DNA of 64,000 bases from Engraulis encrasicolus (taxonomy: Eukaryota > Chordata > Actinopteri > Clupeiformes > Engraulidae), in the NCBI RefSeq assembly GCF_034702125.1, contig NC_085876.1, forward strand, positions 24,992,481-25,056,480. Reading direction: 5' to 3'. Position numbers and translations under genes: made by a program. The notes below the pieces were generated by a model. That model searched no databases. It was not told the DNA's origin and worked only from the letters and a program-made list of their open reading frames with translations. Below, one piece after another: positions 11,404 to 22,506 of the stretch. Positions within the stretch are counted from its first letter, which is position 1, and every line of letters begins with the position of its first letter.

Positions 11404-11608
11404 GGACTCACTAGTTCGACGCCCTTTCGGTACTTACCGCTTACGTCATACGACCCTAAACCTAACCCTAACCTTAACCCTAAACCTAACCCTAACCTTA
11501 ACCCTAACCCTAACCTTAACCCTAAACCTAACCCTAACCTTAAATCGCTTGTTTGAAATGTTTGATTACCATGTGAAGTCACGAGAGGGCGTCAAACTAG
11601 TGGGACCC
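11404..11608. mobile_element. MITE containing telomere-like CCCTAA repeats
   Basis: The left end GGACTCACTAGTTCGACGCC and the reverse complement of the right end GGGTCCCACTAGTTTGACGC form an inverted repeat of about 26 bp. The 11-bp string GTAAGTAAAGG flanks both sides (11393-11403 and 11609-11619). A target duplication of 9-11 bp suggests a MULE-type transposase. The interior (11453-11543) is CCCTAA, CCTTAA and CCTAAA units. The leucine/threonine repeat frame across it is an artefact. Confidence 0.8.
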
Positions 11609-12407
11609 GTAAGTAAAGGACAGTTTCCCATGTCTTCTGGGTCTATTTCAAGTGAGCTCGGGTGCATAGGAGAAGGTTAACCCCCTCTATCATTTGTACA
11701 CATTAAGCATTCTTAATATGGTACATTTTCAATAGCTGTAATTCTTGGAGTGAGACTACGGCGGATATATATTTCATGATGTCATGAACCTACAATGATT
11801 TTAATGACAAAAATATGTCTTTATACACTCAATCATGGTAAATCAAAGGAAATTCAAAAATGCATGTAGTAACTGTGGTAATTATTCCTCTCTGCATCTT
11901 TAATTCTGAGTGACTCAGCCTCTCTGTGATGGTCTTGTACCTGGACACTCATATTGTCCCTCAGTACAATTCATTTTGAAATGTTCTTCTTTGTTGTTTT
12001 ATCTTATTTGGATGTTTATTACATCTCACCGATCCCCGTCCTAACGCGTCACAGACCAACGGGTGGACAAAGCCTCTTATAGAGATGCGTGAGACGCATC
12101 TTAAAACGCAGAGAAGAAATGCACACCTGAGGTGGAGATGAGGAGTCGCTCAAGAGCGAATTGCGCTGCCCTGTCAATTTGTAAAATCGGGCTGTAGCAC
12201 TGCTTCAACTGTGTGATTTACACACGAGGTACATTCAGGATTTCAAACAGCTTTGATTTTATTTCGACCCTATGATTGCAGATTGCAAGCTGGTTGTGAG
12301 GTGAAATAGCTCGTCATTACCCCATGTGCACTATAATATGCCAGACTCACGATTGACCACCGCTTGAACAAGAATTCCGATTCCCATAAAGTCATGCAAG
12401 TGGTAAG
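11609..12407. other. Unassigned sequence with a repeat shared with 29276-29310
   Basis: The segment 12063-12115 (AAGCCTCTTATAGAGATGCG and following) is the inverse of 29276-29310, so both are copies of a dispersed repeat whose ends I cannot define. Nothing else is recognised. Confidence 0.45.
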
Positions 12408-12770
12408 TTGTGGCAAAATCGGGTCAAAGGTCGCAGTGTAAACCTGGCATTAGCAGCGGTTGCCTTGCCTTCGCGGCCTGCTTTTTTGCAACTTCGCCCG
12501 ACTAGACGTAGGCTAACGTTTACACAGCAAGTGGTAGCAGTAGCCATCCCTCCTGGTGTCTCTTTGGAAGACGATGAGGATGATTCTGTACCTCTGGATC
12601 AGGCTCGGGAAGACGTTTCCCAGCCTCCTCCTAGGGAGCAGAAATTTAAAGTCGAAATGGCGGCCACAGTCGAGCAGCTGGATGCTGTGTTTGATGCTAC
12701 CTCCAATTCCCTCCATGAGGATGTGGATGTGGAGGCCAAAGGAAGTCGACACAGAAGAACAATCTCTCGG
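12408..12770 (+). pseudogene. Coding-like segment, acidic, unrecognised
   Basis: From about 12530 the plus frame reads an acid-rich, low-complexity-free peptide with blocks VSLEDDEDDSVPLDQ, REDVSQPPPREQKF and VEQLDAVFDA, ending near VDVEAKG at about 12740. Composition and codon use look more protein-like than its surroundings, and the frame then enters the Q repeat. I do not recognise a family. It may be an exon of a transposon-carried or captured gene; no start codon or splice site is certain. Confidence 0.35.
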
Positions 12771-13085
12771 GGGGAAATGCATTGGCCACGGTGTAGTACG
12801 GGGGCGTGGCCTGAGGACACGAGTGGATGGATAATTAACGCTGCGCATGGTCAGTGGATGCGACACCATGATGGATAAAGTTTGTACTACACAAAATCCG
12901 GAAACTCCGCAAAAAAATATGCCGAAAGAGGATATCCGGTTGTCAGTGTTCAGTGTGTGGCCAAATTAACTGCAGCTGTCAGTCCGCTGTAAATGCAGGG
13001 GATAATTAAGGACAGCTGTCAAGCATTCGTGTCGTCCTATCACTGTTCCACACTCCATCCCTGGCGGTAATGGCATTGCACTTTA
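12750..13085. repeat. Dispersed repeat Q, copy 1
   Basis: It matches 27656-27970 over almost its full length: ACAGAAGAACAATCTCTC, GAAATGCATTGGCCACGGTG, GCGCATGGTCAGTGG, GGCCAAATTAACTGCAGCTG and TAATTAAGGACAGCTG. Copy 2 contains a short internal duplication that copy 1 lacks. No inverted ends were recognised. Confidence 0.7.
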
Positions 13086-13092
13086 CGTGTAC

Positions 13093-15112
13093 TAGGGATG
13101 GGAATCTTCATCATCAAAGCGATACGATTTGCATCTCGATACACATGGCAACGATACGATACATTCACGATTCATGAAATTACCAGTGATAAGATACGAT
13201 ACGATTCTCCTACCTACTGCGATGCAGTTCGATATGGCGCGATGCAATTATAATGCTATGCGATGCAGTGCGATGCAGTACGATTCGGTACGATACGATG
13301 CGATACAGGACAGATTAAAATATTAAATTGATATTTAAGGCTGTGCACAACGCTGCCGTTAGGCATAAGCAGAGTAAACAGAGCACTTTGGCCTCCTAAA
13401 CTGAGACGGACTAAAAAACATCATGAAAAAATATTTAATTACATTTCAAAACATATATTTGTTAGTTATCAAAAGGGCCATCATTTTCCAGTCATACTGT
13501 AATTGTGAATACAGGAATTAGCATTATTATTATTAGTAGCAGCAATAGTAGTAGTATTTACTTATGAGGGGGCCTCCTGACCAGTTATGCCGAGGCCCCC
13601 AAAACCTTAGCAGCGGCCCTGGCTGTGCATATTACTTTTGAAATAGCCTATACTGGAAAACATACAGAAAGCAGTGAGAACTCGTTTTGGCTTGGGCACA
13701 TTGCTATGAGCAGAGAAAATGAAAAAAAAAAAAAAAAAAACTGAATACCATGCCAATTACAGTAGGCTATATCTCTTTTTAAAATAAAAATTGGAAAACC
13801 ACAGAGCTTCTGCTCATGTTGGAATATTGACCTGGACATGTAGGCTAATAACTGCATTTAGGCCTACAGGTAAGCTCTGAACAAAGTATCAACTACAATT
13901 GATTCAAATTAGAACAATTTTGGGAATGGGGTTAATATCAGAAGGGGGAAATAACGTGCGCACTGGACTGAAGTGTTGGAATAGTGTACTTTTCATCTGG
14001 ACTTTTTAAACTGCATGGACAATCTGCACCAGCTGCAAATCAGACCATGTGTGTCCAGCACGAGAGCGAAATATAACAGGCTTCTAAGCAATGATGCCAA
14101 CTTAGCGACTTCACTTCTTTTTTACTGCACAAACAATGGACTTAACACGAATGCACGCTCTGTAATGTTTTCCAACACGGTTATGTTTTTTTTAAATCGC
14201 GTGCGCTGACTACAGTGTGCTTATGCTGCTGTCATTCGGAAACGGCAACATGTTGGCAGACAACTTGTTGTTTGTGCCGCGCGGTAGCCTAGAGCTACCC
14301 TACATATCAACTAGTGAAGCAAGTACTCTCTCCACACGTCTCCCAGACTCGCAGAAGATGGTCGCTAGAAACTTTCTTTCAAAAAGTCACTGGATGACCA
14401 GAAAACTCGCTGTATACGACAACAAAATGTGCTCTACATTGCTGGTTACCCGCCGTTCTGACTCAAAGGAAATGTTTGCTTGGTCACGCCTCCTCGCACG
14501 AGAGGAAAGGTGGTCTGAATCAGAGCCGTCTAATAAGAGACGGATAATAAGCAAACCGGGGACCAGGAAGTCGGTTGGTGATGTGATTCGCGTAGATTAA
14601 AATGTTTCTTAACAGTAAACTTCTGTTCGTTGGAAACTAACACAGAACCATCACATACCAAACAAAGATTAAGTACAAACAAATTACATTACCTTTACCA
14701 CATTTTCTGTGTTCTACGGCCACCTCCTAGAACTAAGTAACTTCTAATAGAACTAAAGTCAATGGGGATTTCCATGTTAACGCTTCGTGAGGCTCCATGA
14801 GAGCCGCCATTGCTGTGGAAAGATTGGTCCATAGAGGTCTATGGGAGTGACATAACTCTGTTATTAGATGGCTCTGGTCTGAATCAGAGCAAGGTGATGT
14901 GCTTTGCGCACGAGAACAAATCCTGAAATTGACAGTTTCTAAAAAGTTTTAAGAGATATTATCCGGTTTGTATCGATGCGGACAGCCAAGATACGATGCA
15001 TCTCGATTTTATTTGCGTTTCTTACCGATGCAGACGTTTGCAAATCGATGCAACCGTACCGTACAGGTCGTTTCGATTTTCCGATACGTATCGGTGTCTT
15101 CCCTTCCCTAAT
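13093..15112. mobile_element. Inverted-repeat element with GATACGAT-rich ends (about 2 kb)
   Basis: The left end TAGGGATGGGAATC and right end CTTCCCTTCCCTA are imperfect inverted repeats. Both subterminal regions (13127-13316 and 14955-15100) are saturated with CGATACGAT, GATGCGATGCAG and TATCGATGC motifs, as expected of transposase-binding ends. I see no transposase; a (A)20-type tract lies at 13722-13740. No clear target duplication was found. The ends are reminiscent of hAT elements, but that is weak. Confidence 0.5.
13340..13630. repeat. Nested repeat bounded by GCTGTGCA motifs
   Basis: Left GGCTGTGCACAACGCTGCCG and right GCAGCGGCCCTGGCTGTGCA are imperfect inverted matches, suggesting a small element inserted inside the 13093-15112 element. 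The interior includes GGCCTCCTGACCAGTTATGC. It is non-coding. Confidence 0.35.
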
Positions 15113-15244
15113 ACATATCTTTGGTGGATTAATCACAGAATTCAAATAAGGACTGTTTTCAATTTGCCTTGAGCGGACATCAAGACACTTTAAACAATTT
15201 GGTAGCTTAAACTACTTTCGAACAAGTGTTCCCCCGCGTGATTG

Positions 15245-15444
15245 ATGGCGTCTGACGCACCAAAGACGCTGGGCATTTCAAATAGAACTAGAGCTGAACC
15301 ACCAAATAAGCGCCCAAACTCAGAATTAGAAATTAGTTCGGAGACCTCCTTTTCGCGCTCTAGTTTGCCAAAAGTGACGCTTGAGATGGAGGAAATTTTG
15401 AGTAATATACATGAGAACTGAAGAAACTTGATGAGCTGGACATA
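15245..15444 (+). pseudogene. L1-type ORF1, N-terminal piece
   Basis: ATG at 15245 opens a frame reading MASDAPKTLG and on through a polar N-terminus into a coiled-coil-like block EEILSNIHEN. A frame break is followed by a KKLDELD block. ORF1p of L1/Tx1-type LINEs is an RNA-binding chaperone with a coiled coil then an RRM. This is its beginning, interrupted at AT (15445-15446) by element H1. Continuation pieces are at 16022-16097 and 23468-23935. Confidence 0.6.
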
Positions 15445-15446
15445 AT

Positions 15447-16019
15447 GGGGCACCTAAGTCTCCACCCCTTCCTGGCGGCTTGTGGGGCTGGGAACGCAAA
15501 CACTTTTGACTGGGCTGTAATGGACTGATCAAAGCTATTTTCCGACCCACCTCGCATTTCCCCGTCGATCACACATATGCTGTGCCTCAGAATTAATAAC
15601 AACCAATGGTGTGCTTGTTGACTTCACTTGGCAAGCGATTTTTGAGTTGTGCGTGTGCAAAAATATGTAATTATTTGGACTACACAACAGACGTCGCATG
15701 TCCGACGTGCAGCCACTTAAGCCACGGTGCAGCGGTAGGGTTGGCTGTGCCTCGGTTCACGTCAGATATGCGAGGCACACGTGTAGTCTCTAACACAGTT
15801 TTGCACAAAAGCTAAAATAACGTTTCTTGCGTGTCGAAAATGAGTGGTCTTACGACGCAAATCCAAACCTTTCAAATTCACTGTCAGCATATGTGAAATC
15901 CGGAGCACATGCCAAACGGGATGAGGATTTAGCTTGACTCGCTCCATTAACTCGCATTCAAAATTTTGAGAGCTCCAGCCCCACGGATCGGAAGTAGAAG
16001 GGCGTGACTTAGGTGCCCC
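15447..16019. mobile_element. Element H1: AT-flanked DNA transposon, non-autonomous (573 bp)
   Basis: Ends GGGGCACCTAAGTC and GACTTAGGTGCCCC are perfect inverted repeats with AT on each side (15445-15446 and 16020-16021). Removing it rejoins the L1 ORF1 reading frame, which confirms both boundaries. Copy H2 at 25114-27586 has the same ends and AT flanks. A 2-bp AT duplication is reported for ISL2EU-type relatives of Harbinger; that assignment is inference. No transposase is present. Confidence 0.8.
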
Positions 16020-16021
16020 AT

Positions 16022-16097
16022 GGCAGAAGACATCCAAGACTTAAAAGAGACTGTGCACGCAAATGGAATATCACTGGAACAGACACGCAAGGATGTG
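16022..16097 (+). pseudogene. L1-type ORF1, coiled-coil piece
   Basis: The frame reads EDIQDLKETVHANGISLEQ, then TRKDVS, typical heptad-rich sequence of LINE ORF1p. It continues the 15245 piece across element H1 and is cut at its right by element T. Confidence 0.6.
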
Positions 16098-16106
16098 AGC
16101 GTACCT

Positions 16107-16549
16107 TAACCTGGCTCTCACACAGATGGATTGTCATCCATCTGGAATTATGATGGTAACCTTGCTGTTCTAGCCCGTGGGTGTATTCAAAAAAAGCTCG
16201 AACGTGATTGGAGAAATTAGGTAACAGTGACGTACTACTTCAACCAGTCACATCGAAGCGGCCCGTGACGTAGTTTTCTGCGACGCGCGATAGAAGCCAC
16301 AACAGAGCAGTTAGCATGTTGACAGTAGTTCCAGCCCAGCTAGCATGTATATAGTGGATCATTGTTGGCGTTTGAACGGCAAGCCGCCTGTGGTATGCCA
16401 CCTGTGTCCGACATCGGACCACTGACGGTTACAAAACACACAAGGCATCGGTGGATTTTGGTTGGCAATCCGACATAGTGCACGAGTACTCTGCAGGGTC
16501 CAAACAGCGGCATGCTACCTGACAATCCATCTGCGTGAGAGCCAGGTTA
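16107..16549. mobile_element. Short inverted-repeat unit at left end of T
   Basis: TAACCTGGCTCTCACACAGA at the left is matched by an inverted copy ending GTGAGAGCCAGGTTA at 16549, with GGATTGTC/GACAATCC extending the arms to about 28 bp. T therefore has a second copy of its terminus 443 bp in. Either a short derivative of the family sits at T's end, or T carries a duplicated terminus. Confidence 0.65.
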
Positions 16550-17050
16550 CATGCTACCAGCCCCTAGCACCAATGGAGGAGGACCGCCTACTCATTTGGT
16601 GCCAGCAATTCATCGTTTGCATCAGATAAATCACAACAAAGATATGGTAAGTTAGATGTCTTGAAATGGCTATATTTTCTTTTAGTGAACACATCATGGG
16701 CATGGGTTTGTCCGTTTCTGACGGGGTGATAAATATTGCAGACAAAATGAACGTCTGCTTACCTGCACAACCAATGTGACATGTATTGATGAATAAAACT
16801 TAATCAAGTATGTGTATTTCGCTGAAAATGATTGACCAGCGATAAAATGTTATTCAGACAAAATTGCCAGCCATATGAAAACAATGCAGCCTCAACAGCA
16901 TGCAGTTGCTACTAGCATTATTGGTTGTGTTCTGGTCACCGTTAGGCATGCCAATTTACCTATGATAATACAGTAAACCGTTTACAGTCCCATACGTTTT
17001 GTATATCCTACCATGAGAGAAATATACACCAGGATTGCATTAACTACTCC
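16550..17050. other. Unassigned interior of T
   Basis: A short frame beginning MEEDRLLIWC at about 16573 is followed by a strong donor-like GTAAGT near 16648. A 27-bp segment near 17432-17458 lies between TTATTAG and GTATGT. These could be exons of a small spliced gene with a poly(A) signal AATAAA at about 18393, but the peptides are too short to support. Confidence 0.3.
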
Positions 17051-17345
17051 CGGTGTGCACGATTAACTTCGGGTCTGATTAACTTGGATGGCATGATAAA
17101 GAGCTGTTCACGTCAGACGAGACAGGATGGGGCGTCTTAAGTTCTATTATACACTTTGAAAACTGCATTACGGTTCGACGAGAGGAGCATGCCGTCGCAC
17201 TTTTCCCGTTGTTATTGTGCACGATTGTATTCTCAAACACTTCAGCTGTGGTCAATTCAAATAGTCGATTCGTGAGTGTGCTAAGCACTTCGGTAGGTGA
17301 CCATCCCTAGTTGATCGGACGACCCCAAGTTAATCGTGCTCACCG
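17051..17345. mobile_element. MITE with 25-bp inverted repeats (295 bp)
   Basis: The left end CGGTGTGCACGATTAACTTC and the reverse complement of the right end CGGTGAGCACGATTAACTTG continue to GGGTC on both sides. The interior is non-coding. No target duplication is apparent. It is nested in T. Confidence 0.7.
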
Positions 17346-18680
17346 TCATAAGCTGGGACACACACACACACGCTGTGCCATTGTGAATTGATCAATGGTG
17401 ATGTCTTTTCTCTCTCTCTCTCCATTATTAGGTGACCCAAGACCCACGGTTATATAAGGTATGTTTGATTTATTACATCCATTGCTAGGTCAGAGGCAAA
17501 GAGTACATTACTGAAGCAAGCAAAGCCGTATTGTTAAGGGGTGTAAAACCCATTTGTGTAAACAAATAGTTTTTTTCATCAGGGTGGGGATGTGAAATGA
17601 CTGAGAACCTATTATCAAGGTAAATAGGACCCTTGTTGACCTCACCTGTACCTGTGGCCTCGGAAGGTATCCAATGTTACAGGTTTGAATTCTTAGTAAG
17701 AGTAACTGAAAAGTATATGTGCTGTCCTGCACCACTATCCACCTAAACGTACATTAATTTCTCAAGAGACTGTACTCCTCATAACATTACAGTTGACAGA
17801 CGCTTTTGTCAACTTTACATCAAAGTGATGTACAAGGGCAGTAATGCAACATGTGGGTGGAAAATACTCTGTACACAGAGTAAGTAGCATACCCTGTTGT
17901 TAATGAACTTTAAGTCACCTAGAAATATTTTAAAATGTGTTGCAATCAATTCCCGTGTTGTTTTTGTTCAAAACCTTGTATGTAGCCACAATTGTCACAC
18001 ATAACCTTCTGGAATGTTTGTCTAATATACTTCTATACTTCCTTTGTCTGTGTCTGACGCCAGGAGGTGTATGAAGAAACGACAGCATAGAGGACCCAGC
18101 ACATCCCCTCACAGATTCCATGCCTTTCAAAATATTAAAACAAGATTTCAAGGCATTTTCCTTAAAGAACTTGCAACATTTCAGGAGTGCGTCACCATTT
18201 GGGTTTTCATTTTGTACAATACATCACCTAACACCAAGAACGCTACATTTTGTAAGCTATGTTTCTTGCATTGCCAGTAACCGATATTTAAAAGAAAAAA
18301 GAATCTGTATATATAAATTGATATCTTATTTGTCATTATTTACACTTTCATTACTGTACATTGAAAAAAATTAGACAGTGTTTTCTTTTCACAATAAAAT
18401 TGTATTTACATTTGTTCCAATTACTTGTGTACACCATTATTTACACCATTTGTTCAATATTCGATATTGTGACAAGATTCCACTTCTTTGTTCCTAATGG
18501 ATGATGGTAAGATTCTGAACTAATGCTGTGTTACATGTTCCATTATGTCTATGAATCTGTCTTTAGGGAGAGTCAGTCACAAAAAGCCTCGCTCACAACC
18601 AGTAGCGTGAAGTACCTTAAAACCATAGGTTGTTTTGTAACTGATGTCAAATGTAAGGACTGTTGTTGACTGCTGCCTCA
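17346..18680. other. Unassigned interior of T with a SINE-like core at 17775-17850
   Basis: The segment AGACGCTTTTGTCAACTTTA with GTGATGTACAAGGGCAGTAA resembles a phrase common to many fish dispersed repeats. AATAAA occurs at 18393. The remainder is not recognised. Confidence 0.35.
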
Positions 18681-19024
18681 TTACCTCAGAGATACACCAG
18701 CGGCGATCTGAGCGAGTCGAGCGACGGAAGTAATTGACTTTGTATTGAGTCGAGAGACAAAAGCGATTCTGGAGACTAGAGCGATTTGCGCGACGAGCGC
18801 GACAATTTGAAGTTGAAATCTTTTCAACTTTCTATGACGCGGTTCGGCGACAAGCCGCGACAGCCAATGACTGTATAGAGGTCAGTGACCACAGCCAATG
18901 GGAATGCTTGAATGCTTTGCCTTCTGCCTGTACGGACATACTCTAGTCTCCTCAATCTCTCGTATCGCTTGCTGCTACACTCTGTCGCTTGAATCGCGTC
19001 GACGCTGGTGTATCTCTGCGGTAA
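18681..19024. mobile_element. MITE with TTACC(T/G)CAGAGATACACC ends (344 bp)
   Basis: The left end TTACCTCAGAGATACACCAG and the reverse complement of the right end TTACCGCAGAGATACACCAG are inverted repeats of about 22 bp with one mismatch. The interior is full of GCGA and CGAC motifs. I see no target duplication outside these ends. It is nested in T and non-coding. Confidence 0.7.
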
Positions 19025-19949
19025 GGCTTTGTCCCAAACCCAGAGCAGACAGTCTCGTTAATGAAAGTGGCACATCTGGTATTAAAGTACACATGTTCTG
19101 TACAGCTGTCAGCAGACCATGATAACATTTCCAACTCTTCAGTAATGTCTAGATCTTGGTGGGGTAGTGTAGTGTAGATTCTATACATATGTGGTTGCAC
19201 AGGCGCATTTTGAAACAGGCTCAACACAGAAGACCAAAGAAATGGAATTGTGGTAGGTGCAACACGTATGACCTGGCTGGCTCCAAACTTGTGGTGCACA
19301 TGTGTCACAGGTGGGAGGTGCGCGTTGCCAAGCAGCACCTCCACTTACTCTCGACTACCCCGAGGAGCATTGTACACCAAAACACACCAAGACACCAAGA
19401 GAACAGACAAATGTTTCCAACCAATAGTCCTTTTTATTTAACATCTACCTCAGTCCACATTCAGTCTTCAGTCTTTAAAAAGACTATTTCTTCACCCACA
19501 CCCACCCCGGGCCCATACCATCTGCCCCAGCCGAGGGGCGGCACAAAGTGTCCGTTTCGTTCCACCCTCCATCCGTCGGGGCTTGGGTCTTCCTTGGAAG
19601 CAACTCTGTGATGGGAGTGGAGATAGACAGGCGTCATTGGCCAAAGTTCCAAGGGTTGAAAAAAGGTCATCACCACACACACTCTCAGCTTAAGGCTACT
19701 CAGAATTTATATTAATCGTGAATACCACTACACACTCACACTGCACACCATTACACTGCAAACACCAGATCATAATGAGAAGCACACTGTGAACAAGGAG
19801 CAACACAAATGCTGAGTGAAGCTATGGTGCGTAACCAAAGTGGTATTAATGAAACTTATGGTCATCACGGCCACTGAGAGGGAGGGGAAGGGAGAGCGAG
19901 AGAGAGAGGGAGGAGGAATGCGCGATGGTGTGCGCACAAGAGAGAGAGA
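19025..19949. other. Unassigned interior of T
   Basis: Open frames on both strands here (for example 18952-19344 minus and 19189-19611 plus) show no recognisable domain and partly cover a MITE. I do not call a gene. Confidence 0.35.
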
Positions 19950-20400
19950 AAGAGAGGGGGGGGGCAGCGGCCTTTCTTGAAAGAAGGGGGCACGGACGCC
20001 TGGCGACGAACTGAAGTAATACTCATCTTGGCGAGTGGGCATGTTCCCGCCTCTCCTCGCAACGTTGCAACCCGCAGACCTCCGGCGCTCCAGTCGCGGA
20101 CCTGTCCGGGCACAATGCCGTCCGCTACCTCCGTGGAGTCGCTGTCTGCTTGATCCGTAGGATCTCTGATACGCGTCCGCCTCCGGCCATGGCTCCGCCC
20201 GGGTACCGGCTCTGCGCCCTGCTTTCTGGCTGCTGCTTCTCACCGTCACGGTTGCCCCCCTGGGGTCATCTCTCTCTCGCGGCGTGGCGTCTTCTCAAAG
20301 TCAGGGTCGTTCTCTCCCCAACCGCCTCTCGTCCCTCTCTGCCGTGTGTCTCCTCCGTCCTTGAGTGTTCTCTGCTCCGTCTATGAAGAACGCGGCCACC
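19950..20400. other. GC- and CpG-rich segment
   Basis: This is the most CpG-dense stretch I see in the window, with repeated CG in CGCCTGGCGACG, CTCCAGTCGCGG and GCGTCCGCCTCCGGCC. It follows a GA/GGGGGG tract. It resembles a small CpG island and could be a promoter of an element-borne gene on either strand. No TATA box or coding exon supports this. Confidence 0.35.
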
Positions 20401-20412
20401 TTCGTGGCCCAA

Positions 20413-20736
20413 TCACCTTGCCACCTCCACGAGCTCGCACCTGTGGGTACTTGACGTTGATTGAGCAGGTGCAGTCTTCTCAATACACCATCCAAAAACG
20501 TTCCCTCCCCCACTTGTAGTAGTCACCCCTGTGACACATGCTCTGTGCCAGCCATTACTGAACTCACTGTCTTGTCTACCTAGAGTGTTCATTTGATGGT
20601 TTACAACAGTACAAGTGAGGGAAGAGCCTAATTCAATTTCCATTGTACATGTGTAGCAGCTGGAAGACCCGGTCTGTGATGACAATCCCAGCAGACGCTG
20701 CCAACGCCATGACTTGCCTACCTGAAAACAACACAC
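20413..20736 (-). other. Open frame next to an acceptor-like site, unrecognised
   Basis: On the minus strand an acceptor-like TTTTCAG at about 20728-20722 precedes 100 open codons with blocks NGWHRACVTG and GGGNVFGWC. I do not recognise a family, and no partner exon is evident. It could be a decayed gene of element T or chance. Confidence 0.2.
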
Positions 20737-21076
20737 ATAATGTTAAAATAGAATCTGCAAACAAGGCAACTGTAATTCTAAAGACTCTATAGGCCTAGTA
20801 TCTGCATTTTAATTCATACCTATTTAAGGCTAAGACCTGAACAGCAGTAGGCTACTATTACTTAGTTTTAAATGTACTGCTGACAGAAAGGGAGACTTGG
20901 GGTCCTTGCCAGTATCTGGTGAGTGACAGGCCTCACCCTGTTTTTATTCCAGTACCCTCTTGTGTAAATTCTGTTTCCACACGAAGTAGGTCTCTTAACC
21001 ATGCAAAATCTGTGATTACTCTAGTCTTTACCATCAAAACAGGTTAACAACTAGGGCAGAAAGTGAAAAGGGGAAT

Positions 21077-21112
21077 CCCACAGACCTATATCAATATGTA
21101 TAGGTCTGTGGG
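21077..21112. repeat. Perfect 14-bp hairpin
   Basis: CCCACAGACCTATA and TATAGGTCTGTGGG flank an 8-nt loop. This is a perfect short palindrome with no obvious parent element. Confidence 0.7.
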
Positions 21113-21973
21113 GAAGCCATCCTAGTGAGTTTGAAGTCAGAATGTCGTCGTGAAATAAACATTACATCTCTCACATGCCGACGTTTTGGGACATGCTGCA
21201 TTGGCAGCGATCACGGGGGATAGTACATTTAATTTAACACGAACTTAGCATAAACAAATTGGTCTGAATGTGACATCTTGGCATACTATTATGATCAACA
21301 GCACTCAGTCACCATAGCATGCGAGGTCTGGAAATGAGGCTTGTACAATATTGAATTACCGGCACTATGGGGGCATTCACAGTTGTAGCCTACCATGTCA
21401 GTCATTGTTTCACACACATCAAAAACACGTTAGAAACAACCAAGAGGTTTTCACTCACCATTTATATGTGACATGGACCTCTCGACTAAAATCCCCACTT
21501 AAAGTTGGTCTTGTAAACAGTTGAGGACTGAACATCGCTGCGCTCTGCTCATTCTCCTTCAGTGGATCATTGGAAGAAGAGCGAGAACGTTCTTGCCACC
21601 AACTAATTCCTTGTTTTCTGTTCCTCTTTCAAAGAATGAATGTTTGGTAGTTTTGATAACACTTGAAATCGCGGAGTTCATACAGTATGCAGGCCGCCGT
21701 TGTTGTGCTAGCCACTGACTGTGGGGTGTGCTAGCAGCACTACAGTGTTGTCGCGCAAGATGCTACGTCATACCCGTCAACACCTCACTCCACGATGATT
21801 GGATCTAGACATAGAGGCGGGCTCATTGACATTATCCAATGGTCGGGGCACGTTTATTTTCTACTCGAGGACTTCGGGCTCGACAAGGCTGTACCAGACC
21901 CCTGTGCAAGCTCACGAAGTGTAACGAAGATGCACGAAGCACTAGGGGTCTCGCGAGAGCCAGGCTAAGCGTA

Positions 21974-22470
21974 CCTATGTCCCCTGGGTCCTATGTTCCC
22001 CTGTCTTTGTATGGAAGTGGGGAACATAGGACCCTTTTTCTAAAAAACGGTTCTATGGTCCCCGCATTGTATGTTTACAAGTTTTCAAATTGTGCCCTTC
22101 CCAAAACCACCCCTAAACCTAACCTGTCAGTGATGCACTGTTTCTGAGTTGTAAATTTGTGCCCTGACCAAAACTATCCCTAAACCTAACCTGTCAGAGG
22201 TGCAACAACCTGTGTGTAACGGGCAGACCCGTCTGCTCGAAACGAGTTTTGTCCCTGACCAGCGCCCGTATTGTCATTACGTCACGGACGCGGATAGCCG
22301 TGAGTGGCTAATCATTTAGTGGCGGCTTGGGGGTTATTTTGATAAAAATCAGTCAGCATTGGGTAGGCTGGCCGCTGGAAACAATATCTTGCTGCTGTCC
22401 TGCTGGTGCAGAGCGTATGATCCGTGATGCCCGGATCGGCGCTAATAATGAGCGTTTGCTGAGGCTCAAG

Positions 22471-22506
<36 letters not shown>

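Larger units (their letters stand above)
16107..21967. mobile_element. Element T: 5.9-kb DNA element with 9-bp target duplication
   Basis: The left end TAACCTGGCTCTC and the reverse complement of the right end TAGCCTGGCTCTC form a 13-bp inverted repeat. The 9-mer AGCGTACCT flanks both sides (16098-16106 and 21968-21976). The element lies inside the L1 ORF1 sequence. I found no recognisable transposase; internal MITEs sit at 17051-17345 and 18681-19024. Ends and a 9-bp duplication resemble those of element V (54167-55804). The superfamily (MULE-like or hAT-like) is unresolved. Confidence 0.65.

Noticed and set aside
11297..11680. Leucine/threonine-repeat protein frame
   Set aside because: It is a translation of the CCCTAA telomere-like tract.
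13725..13741. Poly(A) tract as the 3' end of a SINE or processed gene
   Set aside because: No flanking duplication or upstream recognisable body; it sits inside the 13093-15112 element.
16106..16549. Treating 16107-16549 as a free-standing insertion with its own duplication
   Set aside because: The 8-9 bases after 16549 (CATGCTACC) do not match the left flank AGCGTACCT, while the bases after 21967 match exactly.
19770..20249. Arg/Ser-rich 159-codon minus frame in the CpG-rich segment
   Set aside because: It owes its length to GC-rich, stop-poor sequence and a GA tract; no domain or splice support.
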